64,000 bases of DNA. Origin: Candidatus Pantoea gossypiicola (lineage in GTDB: Bacteria > Pseudomonadota > Gammaproteobacteria > Enterobacterales > Enterobacteriaceae). The stretch covers positions 248,001 through 312,000 of the forward strand of contig NZ_VWVM01000003.1 in the NCBI RefSeq assembly GCF_008632075.1, written 5' to 3'. Of this stretch, positions 8,679 through 15,987 are shown piece after piece. Position 1 is the first letter of the stretch, and the number at the start of each line of letters is the position of its first letter. The position numbers and the translations under genes were made by a program. The notes beneath the pieces were generated by a model, which was not told the origin of the DNA, did not search any database, and saw only the letters and a list, made by a program, of their open reading frames with translations.

Positions 8679-9668
8679 TTACTTAATAGCGGCACGCTGT
8701 CCGACGGCAACATGAAGACGCTTAAGACGTTTTGAATAGATGGCGGTGATGATGGGCACCAGCACAGAGGTCACAATCACGGAAGTGGCCACCAGCGCTG
8801 TGGCCGCCGGGGCAACCGCTTTAAACTGCGGCAGCATTTCGGCAATCAGCACCGGTGTTGCCACCGCCGCGCCTGCCGTACTGGATGCGGCCACGCCCGC
8901 CGTGCCATCTCCCCCACCAATCAGCCGATCGGCCAGAATAAGCGGGATACCGGTAATGATGATGACGGCTACGCCCAGCATGATGCCCAGAAGGCCGGTT
9001 TCCGCAATCACGCCCAGGTTAATGGTGTTACCCAGTGCAAAAGCGAAGAAGGGAATCAGCGTATGTACCGCTTTGCCGAAGAAGTCGCGCAACTCCGGAT
9101 CAAGATTCCCTAATGCAAATCCCACCACAAACGGCAGGATCGCGCCGACAAACACGTGCGGCTCAAATGATGCGATACCGGCAGTGCCCAGTATCACCAT
9201 GGTCATTAATGGCCCGGACTCCAGTGACATCAGCACAAAGGCGCCCGCTTCCTCTTTGGAACCGTACTGTTGCATGATGGAGGCATAAAGACCGCCATTG
9301 GTCATATCCATCGCGGCAACCAGCGCCAGCGTCGATAAGCCGGCAAACATCCCCACTTCTACGCCATTTTCCGGCATCACCCGCGAGGCGATTGCGGCCA
9401 CTACCCATGCCACGGCAATTTTGGTGAGCACCAGCGTGCCGGATTTACGTAGTACCGTTCCGGTGGCGCTGAGCTTTATCGACGCCCCCATGCAGAAGAA
9501 CCAGACGGCCAGAATGGGCACGGTGCCGGTCATCAGACCGTTGGTGAAAGAACCGAAATATTTCCCGGCCCCCGGCGAGAACGTATGGCAGAGTGCGCCG
9601 ATAAACAGCGGAATGAGCATCATGCCGCCCGGAATTTTATCTATTGCCCGTTTGATGTGCATATACAT
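8679..9668 (-). CDS. kdgT: 2-keto-3-deoxygluconate permease
   Basis: Inner-membrane H+ symporter for 2-keto-3-deoxygluconate, a pectin and uronate breakdown product; about 329 aa with ten or so membrane helices (E. coli KdgT 327 aa). Near-identity to the family is seen in [20 protein letters not shown] near the start, [19 protein letters not shown] mid-protein and [18 protein letters not shown] near residue 250. I set the start at the ATG at 9668 because AAAGGTG lies 5 bases upstream; a longer frame reaching 9713 adds residues absent from the family. A KdgR-like palindrome lies about 90 bp upstream (9757-9773), so derepression by pectate-derived intermediates is likely. Catabolic partners kdgK/kdgA are not in this window. 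Confidence 0.95.
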   Translation of the reverse strand: MYMHIKRAIDKIPGGMMLIPLFIGALCHTFSPGAGKYFGSFTNGLMTGTVPILAVWFFCMGASIKLSATGTVLRKSGTLVLTKIAVAWVVAAIASRVMPENGVEVGMFAGLSTLALVAAMDMTNGGLYASIMQQYGSKEEAGAFVLMSLESGPLMTMVILGTAGIASFEPHVFVGAILPFVVGFALGNLDPELRDFFGKAVHTLIPFFAFALGNTINLGVIAETGLLGIMLGVAVIIITGIPLILADRLIGGGDGTAGVAASSTAGAAVATPVLIAEMLPQFKAVAPAATALVATSVIVTSVLVPIITAIYSKRLKRLHVAVGQRAAIK

Positions 9669-9756
9669 GTCACCTTTGCTATGCCAGAGGGTGCCCGGAG
9701 GCGATGCAGGCAAAGTAGTGACTTGAAGTAATCAAAACAGTGATCAATCCGATAAA

Positions 9757-9773
9757 ATGAAACGCTGTTTTAT
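9757..9773. promoter_or_regulatory. KdgR-type operator upstream of kdgT
   Basis: ATGAAACGCTGTTTTAT is a near-palindrome matching the KdgR (IclR family) consensus built on TGAAAC and GTTTCA arms separated by a few bases. It sits about 90 bp ahead of the kdgT start in an A/T-rich promoter region. KdgR control of kdgT is established in E. coli and soft-rot bacteria; its use here is inferred from the site. Confidence 0.65.
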
Positions 9774-9834
9774 TTATATTGATAAGTTGTTTTTATAATT
9801 ATGATGGGGATCGCCATACCAGTCTCAAAAGAGA

Positions 9835-9863
9835 CTAAAAAAACGGGACGCTATTGCGTCCCG
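9835..9863 (-). terminator. Terminator of araD
   Basis: On the minus strand CGGGACG, CAATAG, CGTCCCG is followed by seven T, just beyond the araD stop codon. Confidence 0.85.
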
Positions 9864-9867
9864 CCTG

Positions 9868-10566
9868 TTATTTTTGCCCGTACCAGGCATTCTCGCCATG
9901 CTTTCGCAGATAGTGCAGGTCAAGCAGCGTCTGGTTAATCGGCGGCAGGTCTGGTGTCAGCTGCTGGCTGAACAGGCCCATATAGGCCACCTCCTCCAGC
10001 ACTACCGCGCTATGCACGGCCGCATGGGCGTCTTTGCCCCAGGCAAACGGGCCGTGTGAGTTGACCAGCACCCCAGGAATTGCCGAAGGTGACAATCCGC
10101 GCTGTGCAAAGGTTTCGATAATCACTTCACCCGTATTCCACTCGTACTCGTGCTGAATCTCTTCATTGCGCATTGCGCGGGTACAGGGGATCTCGCCATA
10201 GAAATCGTCAGCGTGAGTGGTTCCCCAGGCTGGGATCGGTCGTCCAGCCTGCGCCCAGATGGTCGCATGCCGCGAATGGGTATGGACAATGCCACCAACT
10301 TCCGGCCAGGCGAGATAGAGCGCGCGGTGCGTTGCCGTGTCTGATGAAGGGCGTTTATCCCCTTCCACTACCTCGCCTCTCGCCAGATCGACGACCACCA
10401 TGTCGTCGCGCTTCATCACATCATAGCTTACGCCAGACGGTTTAATCACCAGCAAACCCTGTTCGCGATCAACCGCGCTGACATTGCCCCAGGTGAAGGT
10501 CACCAGGTTATATTTGGGTAAATCCAGATTCGCTTCCAGAACCTGCTGTTTAAGGTGTTCCAGCAT
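9868..10566 (-). CDS. araD: L-ribulose-5-phosphate 4-epimerase
   Basis: Class II aldolase-fold, zinc-dependent enzyme converting L-ribulose-5-phosphate to D-xylulose-5-phosphate in L-arabinose catabolism (cytoplasm). The 232-aa product matches E. coli AraD (231 aa) throughout. Zinc ligands His95, His97 and His171 are present ([10 protein letters not shown] and the SHGPFAWG segment), as are Asp76 in SSDT, Asp120 in THADD and Tyr229. The paralogues SgbE and UlaF catalyse the same reaction, but the N terminus ([20 protein letters not shown]) is AraD-like. No araB or araA gene lies next to it, so it is an orphan here and may serve a distant ara locus or another pentulose pathway. TAA is followed by a terminator. 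Confidence 0.9.
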   Translation of the reverse strand: MLEHLKQQVLEANLDLPKYNLVTFTWGNVSAVDREQGLLVIKPSGVSYDVMKRDDMVVVDLARGEVVEGDKRPSSDTATHRALYLAWPEVGGIVHTHSRHATIWAQAGRPIPAWGTTHADDFYGEIPCTRAMRNEEIQHEYEWNTGEVIIETFAQRGLSPSAIPGVLVNSHGPFAWGKDAHAAVHSAVVLEEVAYMGLFSQQLTPDLPPINQTLLDLHYLRKHGENAWYGQK

Positions 10567-10914
10567 GCCTTTTCTCCTGCTGACAATTGTCCCTGAATTT
10601 TGCGGAGTCAGACGCCAAAGGGTTATGGAGCAAATGGCTATAAACGCAGAAGGAATGGCTGTGAATCCAAAAATGTGTCGTGATTTAAGAATTTTCTATC
10701 TTCGGAATTTATCCAGAATGCTTAGAATCTTCTCAGGCAATGCGTGGACCTGTCGGGTCCGGCATTGTGCCTCACCCGCTACAAACAGTTTGTCCATGGT
10801 GTTCACATTTCGATGCCGTCACGGATGCGGCAATGATGCGACACAAGCGGGCTGAGGAAATATCGGAGCTATACTAAGAGTGTTGCCTCTGTGAGCACAT
10901 CAAAGGAGAAGTGT
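10567..10914. promoter_or_regulatory. Divergent intergenic region araD/osmB with sigma-S-like osmB promoter
   Basis: This 348-bp gap has no convincing gene. CTATACT at 10869-10875 is an exact extended sigma-S/sigma-70 -10 element about 40 bp before the osmB start, in line with the known stationary-phase and osmotic control of osmB. A short inverted repeat GGACC-TGTCG-GGTCC lies near 10745-10760 with no T-tract. The araD promoter must lie in the left part; I cannot pinpoint it. Confidence 0.55.
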
Positions 10915-11130
10915 ATGACAACAACAATAAAACGAATCACTGCCGTTGTACTGGCGACCACGTTAGCTGTTGCACTGAGCGGCTGTTCTAACTGGTCTAA
11001 ACGTGACCGCAACACCGCGATTGGCGCGGGCGCGGGCGCAATTGGTGGTTCAGTATTGACCAATGGTAGTGCACTCGGCACAGTCGGCGGTGCCGCTGTC
11101 GGTGGTATTATCGGTCATCAGGTCCACTAA
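10915..11130 (+). CDS. osmB: Osmotically inducible lipoprotein
   Basis: Small lipoprotein of 71 aa (E. coli OsmB 72 aa). A basic N terminus and hydrophobic segment end in the lipobox VALSGC with Cys24 as the lipidation site. The mature part, CSNWSKRDRNTAIGAGAG followed by glycine-rich GGAAVGGIIGH, is a glycine-zipper segment common to OsmB. Start chosen at the ATG 10915 because AAAGGAG precedes it; an upstream in-frame GTG at 10891 overlaps that site. Role: stress-induced envelope lipoprotein of unknown precise function. A strong terminator follows. In E. coli yciT lies between osmB and yciH; it is absent here. Confidence 0.95.
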   Translation: MTTTIKRITAVVLATTLAVALSGCSNWSKRDRNTAIGAGAGAIGGSVLTNGSALGTVGGAAVGGIIGHQVH

Positions 11131-11175
11131 GGACCTTATTAAAAGAATATTCGGCTACGCTAAGCATCTGCATGA

Positions 11176-11208
11176 CAATCGGGCTACTCTGGTAGCCCGA
11201 TTTTTTTT
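11176..11208. terminator. Terminator between osmB and yciH
   Basis: AATCGGGCTAC, TCTG, GTAGCCCGATT followed by seven T: strong for the + strand osmB transcript; the stem also lies at the end of the convergent yciH message. Confidence 0.88.
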
Positions 11209-11531
11209 CAGCCGCCCGCCAGTTTGACCTTCATTCCTTTGGCTTCCAGCAGCGTTTTCAGCAAATCGCGTTTGTCGCCCTGAATCTCGATAACGCCCTC
11301 TTTTACCGAACCGCCACAGCCACACTTCTTTTTCAGTTCTGCCGCCAGCAGCGTCAGAGCCGCATCATCCAGGTCGACGCCGGTAATCAGGCAGACGCCT
11401 TTGCCCTTGCGTCCGCTGGTCTGACGCTGGATCCGCACAACACCATCCCCTTTTGGCCGCTCTGCTTTTGGCTCCGGCTGCATGATGCGCCCGCTGTCTG
11501 TTGAATAAACCAGTGGATTGTCATTTGCCAT
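11208..11531 (-). CDS. yciH: SUI1-family translation initiation factor-like protein YciH
   Basis: A 107-aa SUI1/eIF1-fold protein (E. coli YciH 108 aa) thought to act on the fidelity of translation initiation. The SUI1 core covers about residues 30-105, with VRIQRQTSGRKGKGVCLITG and LKKKCGCGGSVKEGVIEIQG visible. It is translationally coupled to pyrF: the pyrF stop and this ATG overlap in TAATG at 11531. Essentiality is not expected in bacteria. Confidence 0.93.
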   Translation of the reverse strand: MANDNPLVYSTDSGRIMQPEPKAERPKGDGVVRIQRQTSGRKGKGVCLITGVDLDDAALTLLAAELKKKCGCGGSVKEGVIEIQGDKRDLLKTLLEAKGMKVKLAGG

Positions 11532-12250
11532 TATTGCGTCTCCAGACTGTCCAGGATCGCCTGCAGGGCAGCGGCGGGGTCGGCGGATTGCGTAATCGGA
11601 CGCCCGATAACCATGTAATCTACCCCCGCCTGCTTCGCCTGCTGCGGTGTCATAATACGACGCTGATCGCCGGCATCGCTGCCTGCCGGACGAATTCCCG
11701 GCGTGACCAGCGCAAACTCCTTGCCCAACACCTGTTTGAAGCGAACCGCTTCATGTGCGGAACAGACCACACCATCCAGTCCGCACGACTGGGTCAGCTT
11801 CGCCAGTCGCTCTGCCTGTTCGGCAGGGGAAAGCGTAATGCCCAGCTCTCTGAGATCGTCTGCATCCATGCTGGTCAGCACGGTCACCGCAATCAACAGC
11901 GGCGCATCTTTACCGAAAGGAAGCAGCGCCTCACGCGCCGCGTTCATCATCCGCGCCCCGCCGCTGGCATGAACGTTGACCATCCAGACGCCAAGATCGG
12001 CAGCGGCAGCCACGGCATGCGCGGTGGTATTTGGAATATCGTGAAATTTAAGATCGAGGAACAGCTCAAAGCCGCGCTGCTGAAGAGTGTTAACCAGCGA
12101 GGGACCAAACAGCGTAAACATCTCTTTGCCCACTTTCAGGCGGCAACTGCGGGGATCGATCTGGTCGACGAAACGCAATGCGCTGTCGAGGTCATGATAA
12201 TCCAGCGCTACCAGAATCGGCGAAGCGGTCACGTTGTGGGGTGAAGGCAT
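11531..12250 (-). CDS. pyrF: Orotidine 5'-phosphate decarboxylase
   Basis: Last enzyme of de novo UMP synthesis: decarboxylates OMP to UMP; cytoplasmic TIM-barrel dimer. The 239-aa product (E. coli 245) shows VALDYHD near the N terminus, the catalytic [10 protein letters not shown] segment, HASGGARMM, and the C-terminal phosphate-gripper region [20 protein letters not shown] and IGRPIT. The start at 12250 is supported by AGAGGA 7-8 bases upstream; a TTG at 12292 would add 14 residues not shared with the family. Operon with yciH, which overlaps by one base. Confidence 0.96.
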   Translation of the reverse strand: MPSPHNVTASPILVALDYHDLDSALRFVDQIDPRSCRLKVGKEMFTLFGPSLVNTLQQRGFELFLDLKFHDIPNTTAHAVAAAADLGVWMVNVHASGGARMMNAAREALLPFGKDAPLLIAVTVLTSMDADDLRELGITLSPAEQAERLAKLTQSCGLDGVVCSAHEAVRFKQVLGKEFALVTPGIRPAGSDAGDQRRIMTPQQAKQAGVDYMVIGRPITQSADPAAALQAILDSLETQ

Positions 12251-12446
12251 GGCATTTCCTCTGCAGTAAGCACCCGCAGGCGCGATTGACAAACGGCAAG
12301 CATTCTACCTGCGGTGTCTGGCCATCACAATCGCCATTGCCCCTCTGCCTGGCAATAAGTGCACCTTTGCCAAATCCGGTTGATTGTCGTTCATATAGTA
12401 TGTTGTAACTATTATGGGTGTTATTCATTTGACCATAACGGCCGCT

Positions 12447-13616
12447 TTACTGGCCGTCGAGACCGCGAATCGGCTTCACTGAAGACCAGGTCCGGCAGGA
12501 TGGACAGTGCCAGTAAAGTGCATGCGCGGTAAAGCCACATTTCTGACAGCGATAGCGTGGCTTGGTGCGAATCTGCTCTCCCACCATGTCGCGCAGCACC
12601 ATCAGACTCTCTTTGGCCCGGCCATCTTCTGCTTCACGCAGGTTTAAATCCATGAGGCGATGGAAAACACGCATCGTCGGATGGCGCTCAAGCTGACGAC
12701 TGATGTAATGTTGTGCCGCTTCAGCGCCCTGCTGCTGCTCAAGGATGTCAGAAAGATAAAGTTCCGCTGCCGCGCCAGTGTTCTGTTCCACACAGCGCTG
12801 CAGAAAGTCTGCCCAGGCGTCAGGCTGATTGAGCTGCAGGAAACAGGTCTCCAGCATGCCCAGCGTTTCACTCACCAGCTCTTTATCCTGATCCAGCACG
12901 CGCTGCAGATGACCCACCGCTTTAGCGAAATCCTCTTTCTCCATCAGAATACGGCCCATCATAATAGAGATGCGTGCGCTGTTGCGATCGGCTGCCTCCC
13001 CTTTCTTCAGCAGGCTCATCGCTCGCTCCAGGTCGTCGCTGCTCATCGCCTGCAGTGCGAGTTCACAGTAAAAGTGAGCGATTTCGCCTTTCTGCTTCTC
13101 ATTGCCGAGCTTAACCAGGCGCTCTGCGACTTCGATTGCCTGTTGCCAGTCACTGGTGGCCTGGTGAATCAGCAACAGCTGCTGCAGCGCGCCGATGCGA
13201 AAATCCGTTTCATCAGTAAGCTGCTTAAACATATCTTCTGCGCGGTCATATAAGCCCGCCGCCATATAGTCGCGACCCAACTGCTGAACGGCAAGCAGAC
13301 GCTGCTCGTAGCTCAGGGAAGCACTTTCCATTAATGCCTGATGAATACGGATAGCGCGGTCAACTTCTCCGCGTGATCGGAAGAGGTTACCCAGCGTCAG
13401 ATGTGCCTCAACCGTCCCGCTGTCCTCTTTTAGCATATCGAGGAACAGGTCAACGGCTTTGTCCTGCTGATTTGAGAGCAGGAAATTGACGCCCGCGACA
13501 TATTCACGTGACAGCCGGTTGGCTTCCTGTTGCTTATCCTGATGCGCGCTGCGGCGGCCCATATACCAGCCATAGGCAGCCGCAACCGGCAGTAACAGAA
13601 ACAGCAATTCATGCAT
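12447..13616 (-). CDS. lapB: Lipopolysaccharide assembly protein B (TPR adaptor)
   Basis: Inner-membrane-anchored adaptor that recruits LpxC to the FtsH protease and so limits LPS synthesis. 389 aa, equal to E. coli LapB (YciM). Residues 2-18 form the N-terminal membrane anchor facing the cytoplasm; about 35-330 are nine or so TPR helices; the C terminus is a rubredoxin-type zinc module with Cys357, Cys360, Cys371 and Cys374, all conserved. It lies 6 bp after lapA and forms the lapAB operon with a heat-shock-type promoter at 14039-14065. LapB is essential or near essential in E. coli. Confidence 0.97.
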   Translation of the reverse strand: MHELLFLLLPVAAAYGWYMGRRSAHQDKQQEANRLSREYVAGVNFLLSNQQDKAVDLFLDMLKEDSGTVEAHLTLGNLFRSRGEVDRAIRIHQALMESASLSYEQRLLAVQQLGRDYMAAGLYDRAEDMFKQLTDETDFRIGALQQLLLIHQATSDWQQAIEVAERLVKLGNEKQKGEIAHFYCELALQAMSSDDLERAMSLLKKGEAADRNSARISIMMGRILMEKEDFAKAVGHLQRVLDQDKELVSETLGMLETCFLQLNQPDAWADFLQRCVEQNTGAAAELYLSDILEQQQGAEAAQHYISRQLERHPTMRVFHRLMDLNLREAEDGRAKESLMVLRDMVGEQIRTKPRYRCQKCGFTAHALYWHCPSCRTWSSVKPIRGLDGQ

Positions 13617-13622
13617 TGAGGA

Positions 13623-13931
13623 TTATTCCCGGCCAGCCGGAGAAGATGGCGTGGTCGCCAGGGCAGTGCTCTGCTCAATCTGCGTCTGCATACGCTTAAT
13701 TTTCCGGTTGGCATTGGCCAGTGAAACACGGGTCCGTAACCAGAACAGCCCGCAGATGACCCAGCCAAGGACAAAACCTGCGCCAAACAGTGATGCCAGT
13801 AAGGTCGAGATGCTGAACTCACCCTGCGCCAGCAGATAGTTAAAAGTAATGACCTGATCGTTATGCGCGCCTAAGGTGACGGAAATGATAAAAATGACCA
13901 GTACCACTAAAAAAATCAGCAAATATTTCAC
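13623..13931 (-). CDS. lapA: Lipopolysaccharide assembly protein A
   Basis: Small inner-membrane protein (102 aa, formerly YciS) that works with LapB in tuning LPS synthesis. Two membrane helices are visible, about residues 2-20 and 42-66, followed by a charged coiled-coil-like cytoplasmic tail (SLANANRKIKRMQTQIEQ). It is the first gene of lapAB; the leader of about 100 nt contains a terminator-like hairpin (see 13979-14004). Confidence 0.93.
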   Translation of the reverse strand: MKYLLIFLVVLVIFIISVTLGAHNDQVITFNYLLAQGEFSISTLLASLFGAGFVLGWVICGLFWLRTRVSLANANRKIKRMQTQIEQSTALATTPSSPAGRE

Positions 13932-13978
13932 AGTGCATCCTGTTGTGAGGTTATCAGGTAGAATTATGCCAAAACGGC

Positions 13979-14004
13979 GGCAAAAATGCTGCTCCCAGCA
14001 GCAT
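13979..14004 (-). terminator. Terminator-like hairpin in the lapA leader
   Basis: Reading the minus strand: ATGCTGCT, GGG, AGCAGCAT followed by TTTTGCC. It is a perfect 8-bp stem with a short T-tract. It lies downstream of pgpB but also downstream of the putative heat-shock promoter of lapAB, so it could end pgpB transcripts and also attenuate the lapAB message. Confidence 0.6.
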
Positions 14005-14038
14005 CGGGCGAGTCGCTTTTGCGCAGGCCCGATTAATA

Positions 14039-14065
14039 ATATGGGGTCTTAAGGGTGAATTACAA
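14039..14065 (-). promoter_or_regulatory. Heat-shock (sigma-32) type promoter of lapAB
   Basis: On the minus strand TTGTAA (14060-14065) is separated by 13 bases from CCCCATAT (14039-14046), an exact match to the sigma-32 -10 consensus with a near match at -35. It begins right after the pgpB stop codon. Heat-shock control of lapAB is established for E. coli. Confidence 0.7.
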
Positions 14066-14824
14066 TCAGGGCTCCCGCTGTGCCACCTCTTTTTGCTCTT
14101 CCGGTGGCAGCGTCAGCGGGCCACAGAAACGCTGTGCCAGCCATGTCGCCACGGTGACCAGCAACCAGGAGAGCACGGTAGCCATCGCCAGATCGCGTGG
14201 CCAGTGCATGCCCAGCAGCAGACGGCTTGCCATCACGCCCATCGCCCATAGAAAAATGACCACCACGGTTTTATAGTGTCGACGCGGCCAGAGCAGACCC
14301 AGTGCCAGCAGTGCCCAGCTGGCGGCAAACATGGTATGCCCTGACGGAAAAGCAAAGCCGGTTTCAAACGCCCAGTGTCGTTTCAGCCAGCCCGGAATCT
14401 GCGTCTCATCGGCAATCAATGACGTTACCATCTCACCACGCTGTTTTCGCTTCAGCTCGTAAAAAGTCTTCTCATCCAGCCCGTGATGCTGCTCCAGCCA
14501 GATCACATAGGGACGCGGCTCCTGAATCTGCTCTTTGATAAAGGATTTGGTGTATTGCCCCGCCAGAATGGTGGCGTTCATGATCAGCAGCAGCAATATG
14601 GCGGGCTTCAGGCGAAAGCGCAGGCACCAGAGCATCCAGGCACTCAGCAGCACGCTGGTGACAATACCCCACGGACTGGTGACGGTTTCCGTCATCCAGA
14701 AGAGACCTTTCAGCAGCGCATTGCTTTCACCTGGCTGCCAGCGCCAGCCAGTAAGCCAGACGGCAACCGGCATGATGAGCAGTAGCAGCATTCCAAAGGT
14801 GGTACGACGCGAAATCTTAAACAT
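14066..14824 (-). CDS. pgpB: Phosphatidylglycerophosphatase B / undecaprenyl pyrophosphate phosphatase
   Basis: Inner-membrane PAP2-family phosphatase of 252 aa (E. coli 254) acting on phosphatidylglycerol phosphate and undecaprenyl diphosphate in the periplasm. The three PAP2 motifs are intact at positions that equal those of E. coli: KEQIQEPRP (Lys97, Arg104), PSGH at 160-163, and SRLLLGMHWPRD with Arg201, His207 and Asp211. Six membrane helices can be traced. It is divergent from ribA and upstream of lapAB. Confidence 0.95.
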   Translation of the reverse strand: MFKISRRTTFGMLLLLIMPVAVWLTGWRWQPGESNALLKGLFWMTETVTSPWGIVTSVLLSAWMLWCLRFRLKPAILLLLIMNATILAGQYTKSFIKEQIQEPRPYVIWLEQHHGLDEKTFYELKRKQRGEMVTSLIADETQIPGWLKRHWAFETGFAFPSGHTMFAASWALLALGLLWPRRHYKTVVVIFLWAMGVMASRLLLGMHWPRDLAMATVLSWLLVTVATWLAQRFCGPLTLPPEEQKEVAQREP

Positions 14825-15051
14825 CTTCTTCCCTTATCCTGGCGTCAAATGACAACATTTGCATAACTTTAGCTTAAAAAAGAATAACATAACCGTTGCC
14901 GATTGGATAATTGTGCTTTATCACTGCAATTGGTCTCAGAGATTACCAGCCCGCTTCCGGGTTGTGGCACAATATTGCACGTTTGTCGGGCCACACTGGC
15001 CTGTGCGCTATCATGATGATAGTGCATCCTCTGAAGGTTCTGGAGAGTCAC

Positions 15052-15645
15052 ATGCAGCTTAAACGGGTGGCAGAAGCCAAACTGCCCACGCCATGGGGAG
15101 ATTTCCTGATGGTTGGTTTTGAAGAATTGGCAACCGGACATGACCATGTTGCACTGGTCTTTGGCGATATTAATGACAACGAGCCGGTACTGGCGCGCGT
15201 TCACTCCGAATGCCTGACCGGCGATGCACTCTTCAGCCTGCGTTGCGACTGTGGTTTTCAGCTGGAAGCCGCGCTCAATGCCATCGCAGAAGAAGGGCGC
15301 GGCGTGCTGCTCTATCACCGTCAGGAAGGCCGTAACATTGGTCTGCTGAATAAGATCCGCGCCTATGCGTTGCAGGATAAAGGTTATGACACCGTAGAAG
15401 CGAACCATCAGCTTGGCTTTGCCGCCGATGAGCGCGACTTCACCCTGTGCGCAGATATGTTCAAACTGCTGGGCGTGAATGAAGTGCGCCTGCTGACCAA
15501 CAATCCGCGCAAAGTGGAGATCCTCAGCGAAGCAGGAATCAACATCGTTGAACGTGTGCCGCTGGTCGTGGGACGTAATCCGAAGAATGCGCACTATCTG
15601 GATACAAAAGCGGAAAAGATGGGGCATCTGCTGCCGAAGTCATAG
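15052..15645 (+). CDS. ribA: GTP cyclohydrolase II
   Basis: First enzyme of riboflavin synthesis: opens GTP to 2,5-diamino-6-ribosylamino-4-pyrimidinone 5'-phosphate, formate and pyrophosphate. 197 aa, nearly identical to E. coli RibA (196 aa). Zinc cysteines 54, 65 and 67 are present ([19 protein letters not shown]), as is the [20 protein letters not shown] active-site segment. The start at 15052 follows TCTGGAGAGTCAC; an upstream in-frame ATG at 14911 would add 47 non-homologous residues. Confidence 0.97.
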   Translation: MQLKRVAEAKLPTPWGDFLMVGFEELATGHDHVALVFGDINDNEPVLARVHSECLTGDALFSLRCDCGFQLEAALNAIAEEGRGVLLYHRQEGRNIGLLNKIRAYALQDKGYDTVEANHQLGFAADERDFTLCADMFKLLGVNEVRLLTNNPRKVEILSEAGINIVERVPLVVGRNPKNAHYLDTKAEKMGHLLPKS

Positions 15646-15957
15646 ATAAGCTGAGCCTCACTGGCATCTGACCATTGAAGAAGCCTAATCTGAGAGAATC
15701 CTCAATCAATGGATTAGCTCAACGCGCAGGGTGCTCGGTCAGAAGAGGAAAGCGTCCCGCCGCCCGGAAAAAAACGCCGGGAGCGTTTTTGAACAACGCA
15801 ACGCGTTGGCCCGTTTACGGGCGCATCTCATGGATGAGGTGCGTAATCGCGCAGGCCGAGCATGTCATGGACTGGCCTTAGCGTCTTTCCGATCTGACCG
15901 TGTTCCCTGTGCAGCCACGATATTAAAGCTTCTCATTAATGACTTTGTAAGCCACAT
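15646..15957. other. Gene-free gap after ribA
   Basis: No supported gene. At 15769-15790 an inverted repeat AAAACGC-CGGGA-GCGTTTT, followed by T on the + strand, is a plausible ribA terminator. The rest shows no coding signal or RNA gene that I recognise. Confidence 0.5.
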
Positions 15958-15986
15958 AAAAAAGCCGGGTTTTCCCCGGCTTTTTT
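15958..15986. terminator. Terminator of acnA
   Basis: AAAAAAGCCGGG, TTTTC, CCCGGCTTTTTT: perfect stem with A/T tracts on both sides, so it can work for the minus-strand acnA message and in the opposite direction. It ends two bases before the acnA stop codon. Confidence 0.88.
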
Positions 15987-15987
15987 G

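Noticed and set aside
15675-15881. A 68-codon frame after ribA
   Set aside because: No ribosome binding site, odd Arg-rich composition and it crosses a probable terminator hairpin; no family recognised.
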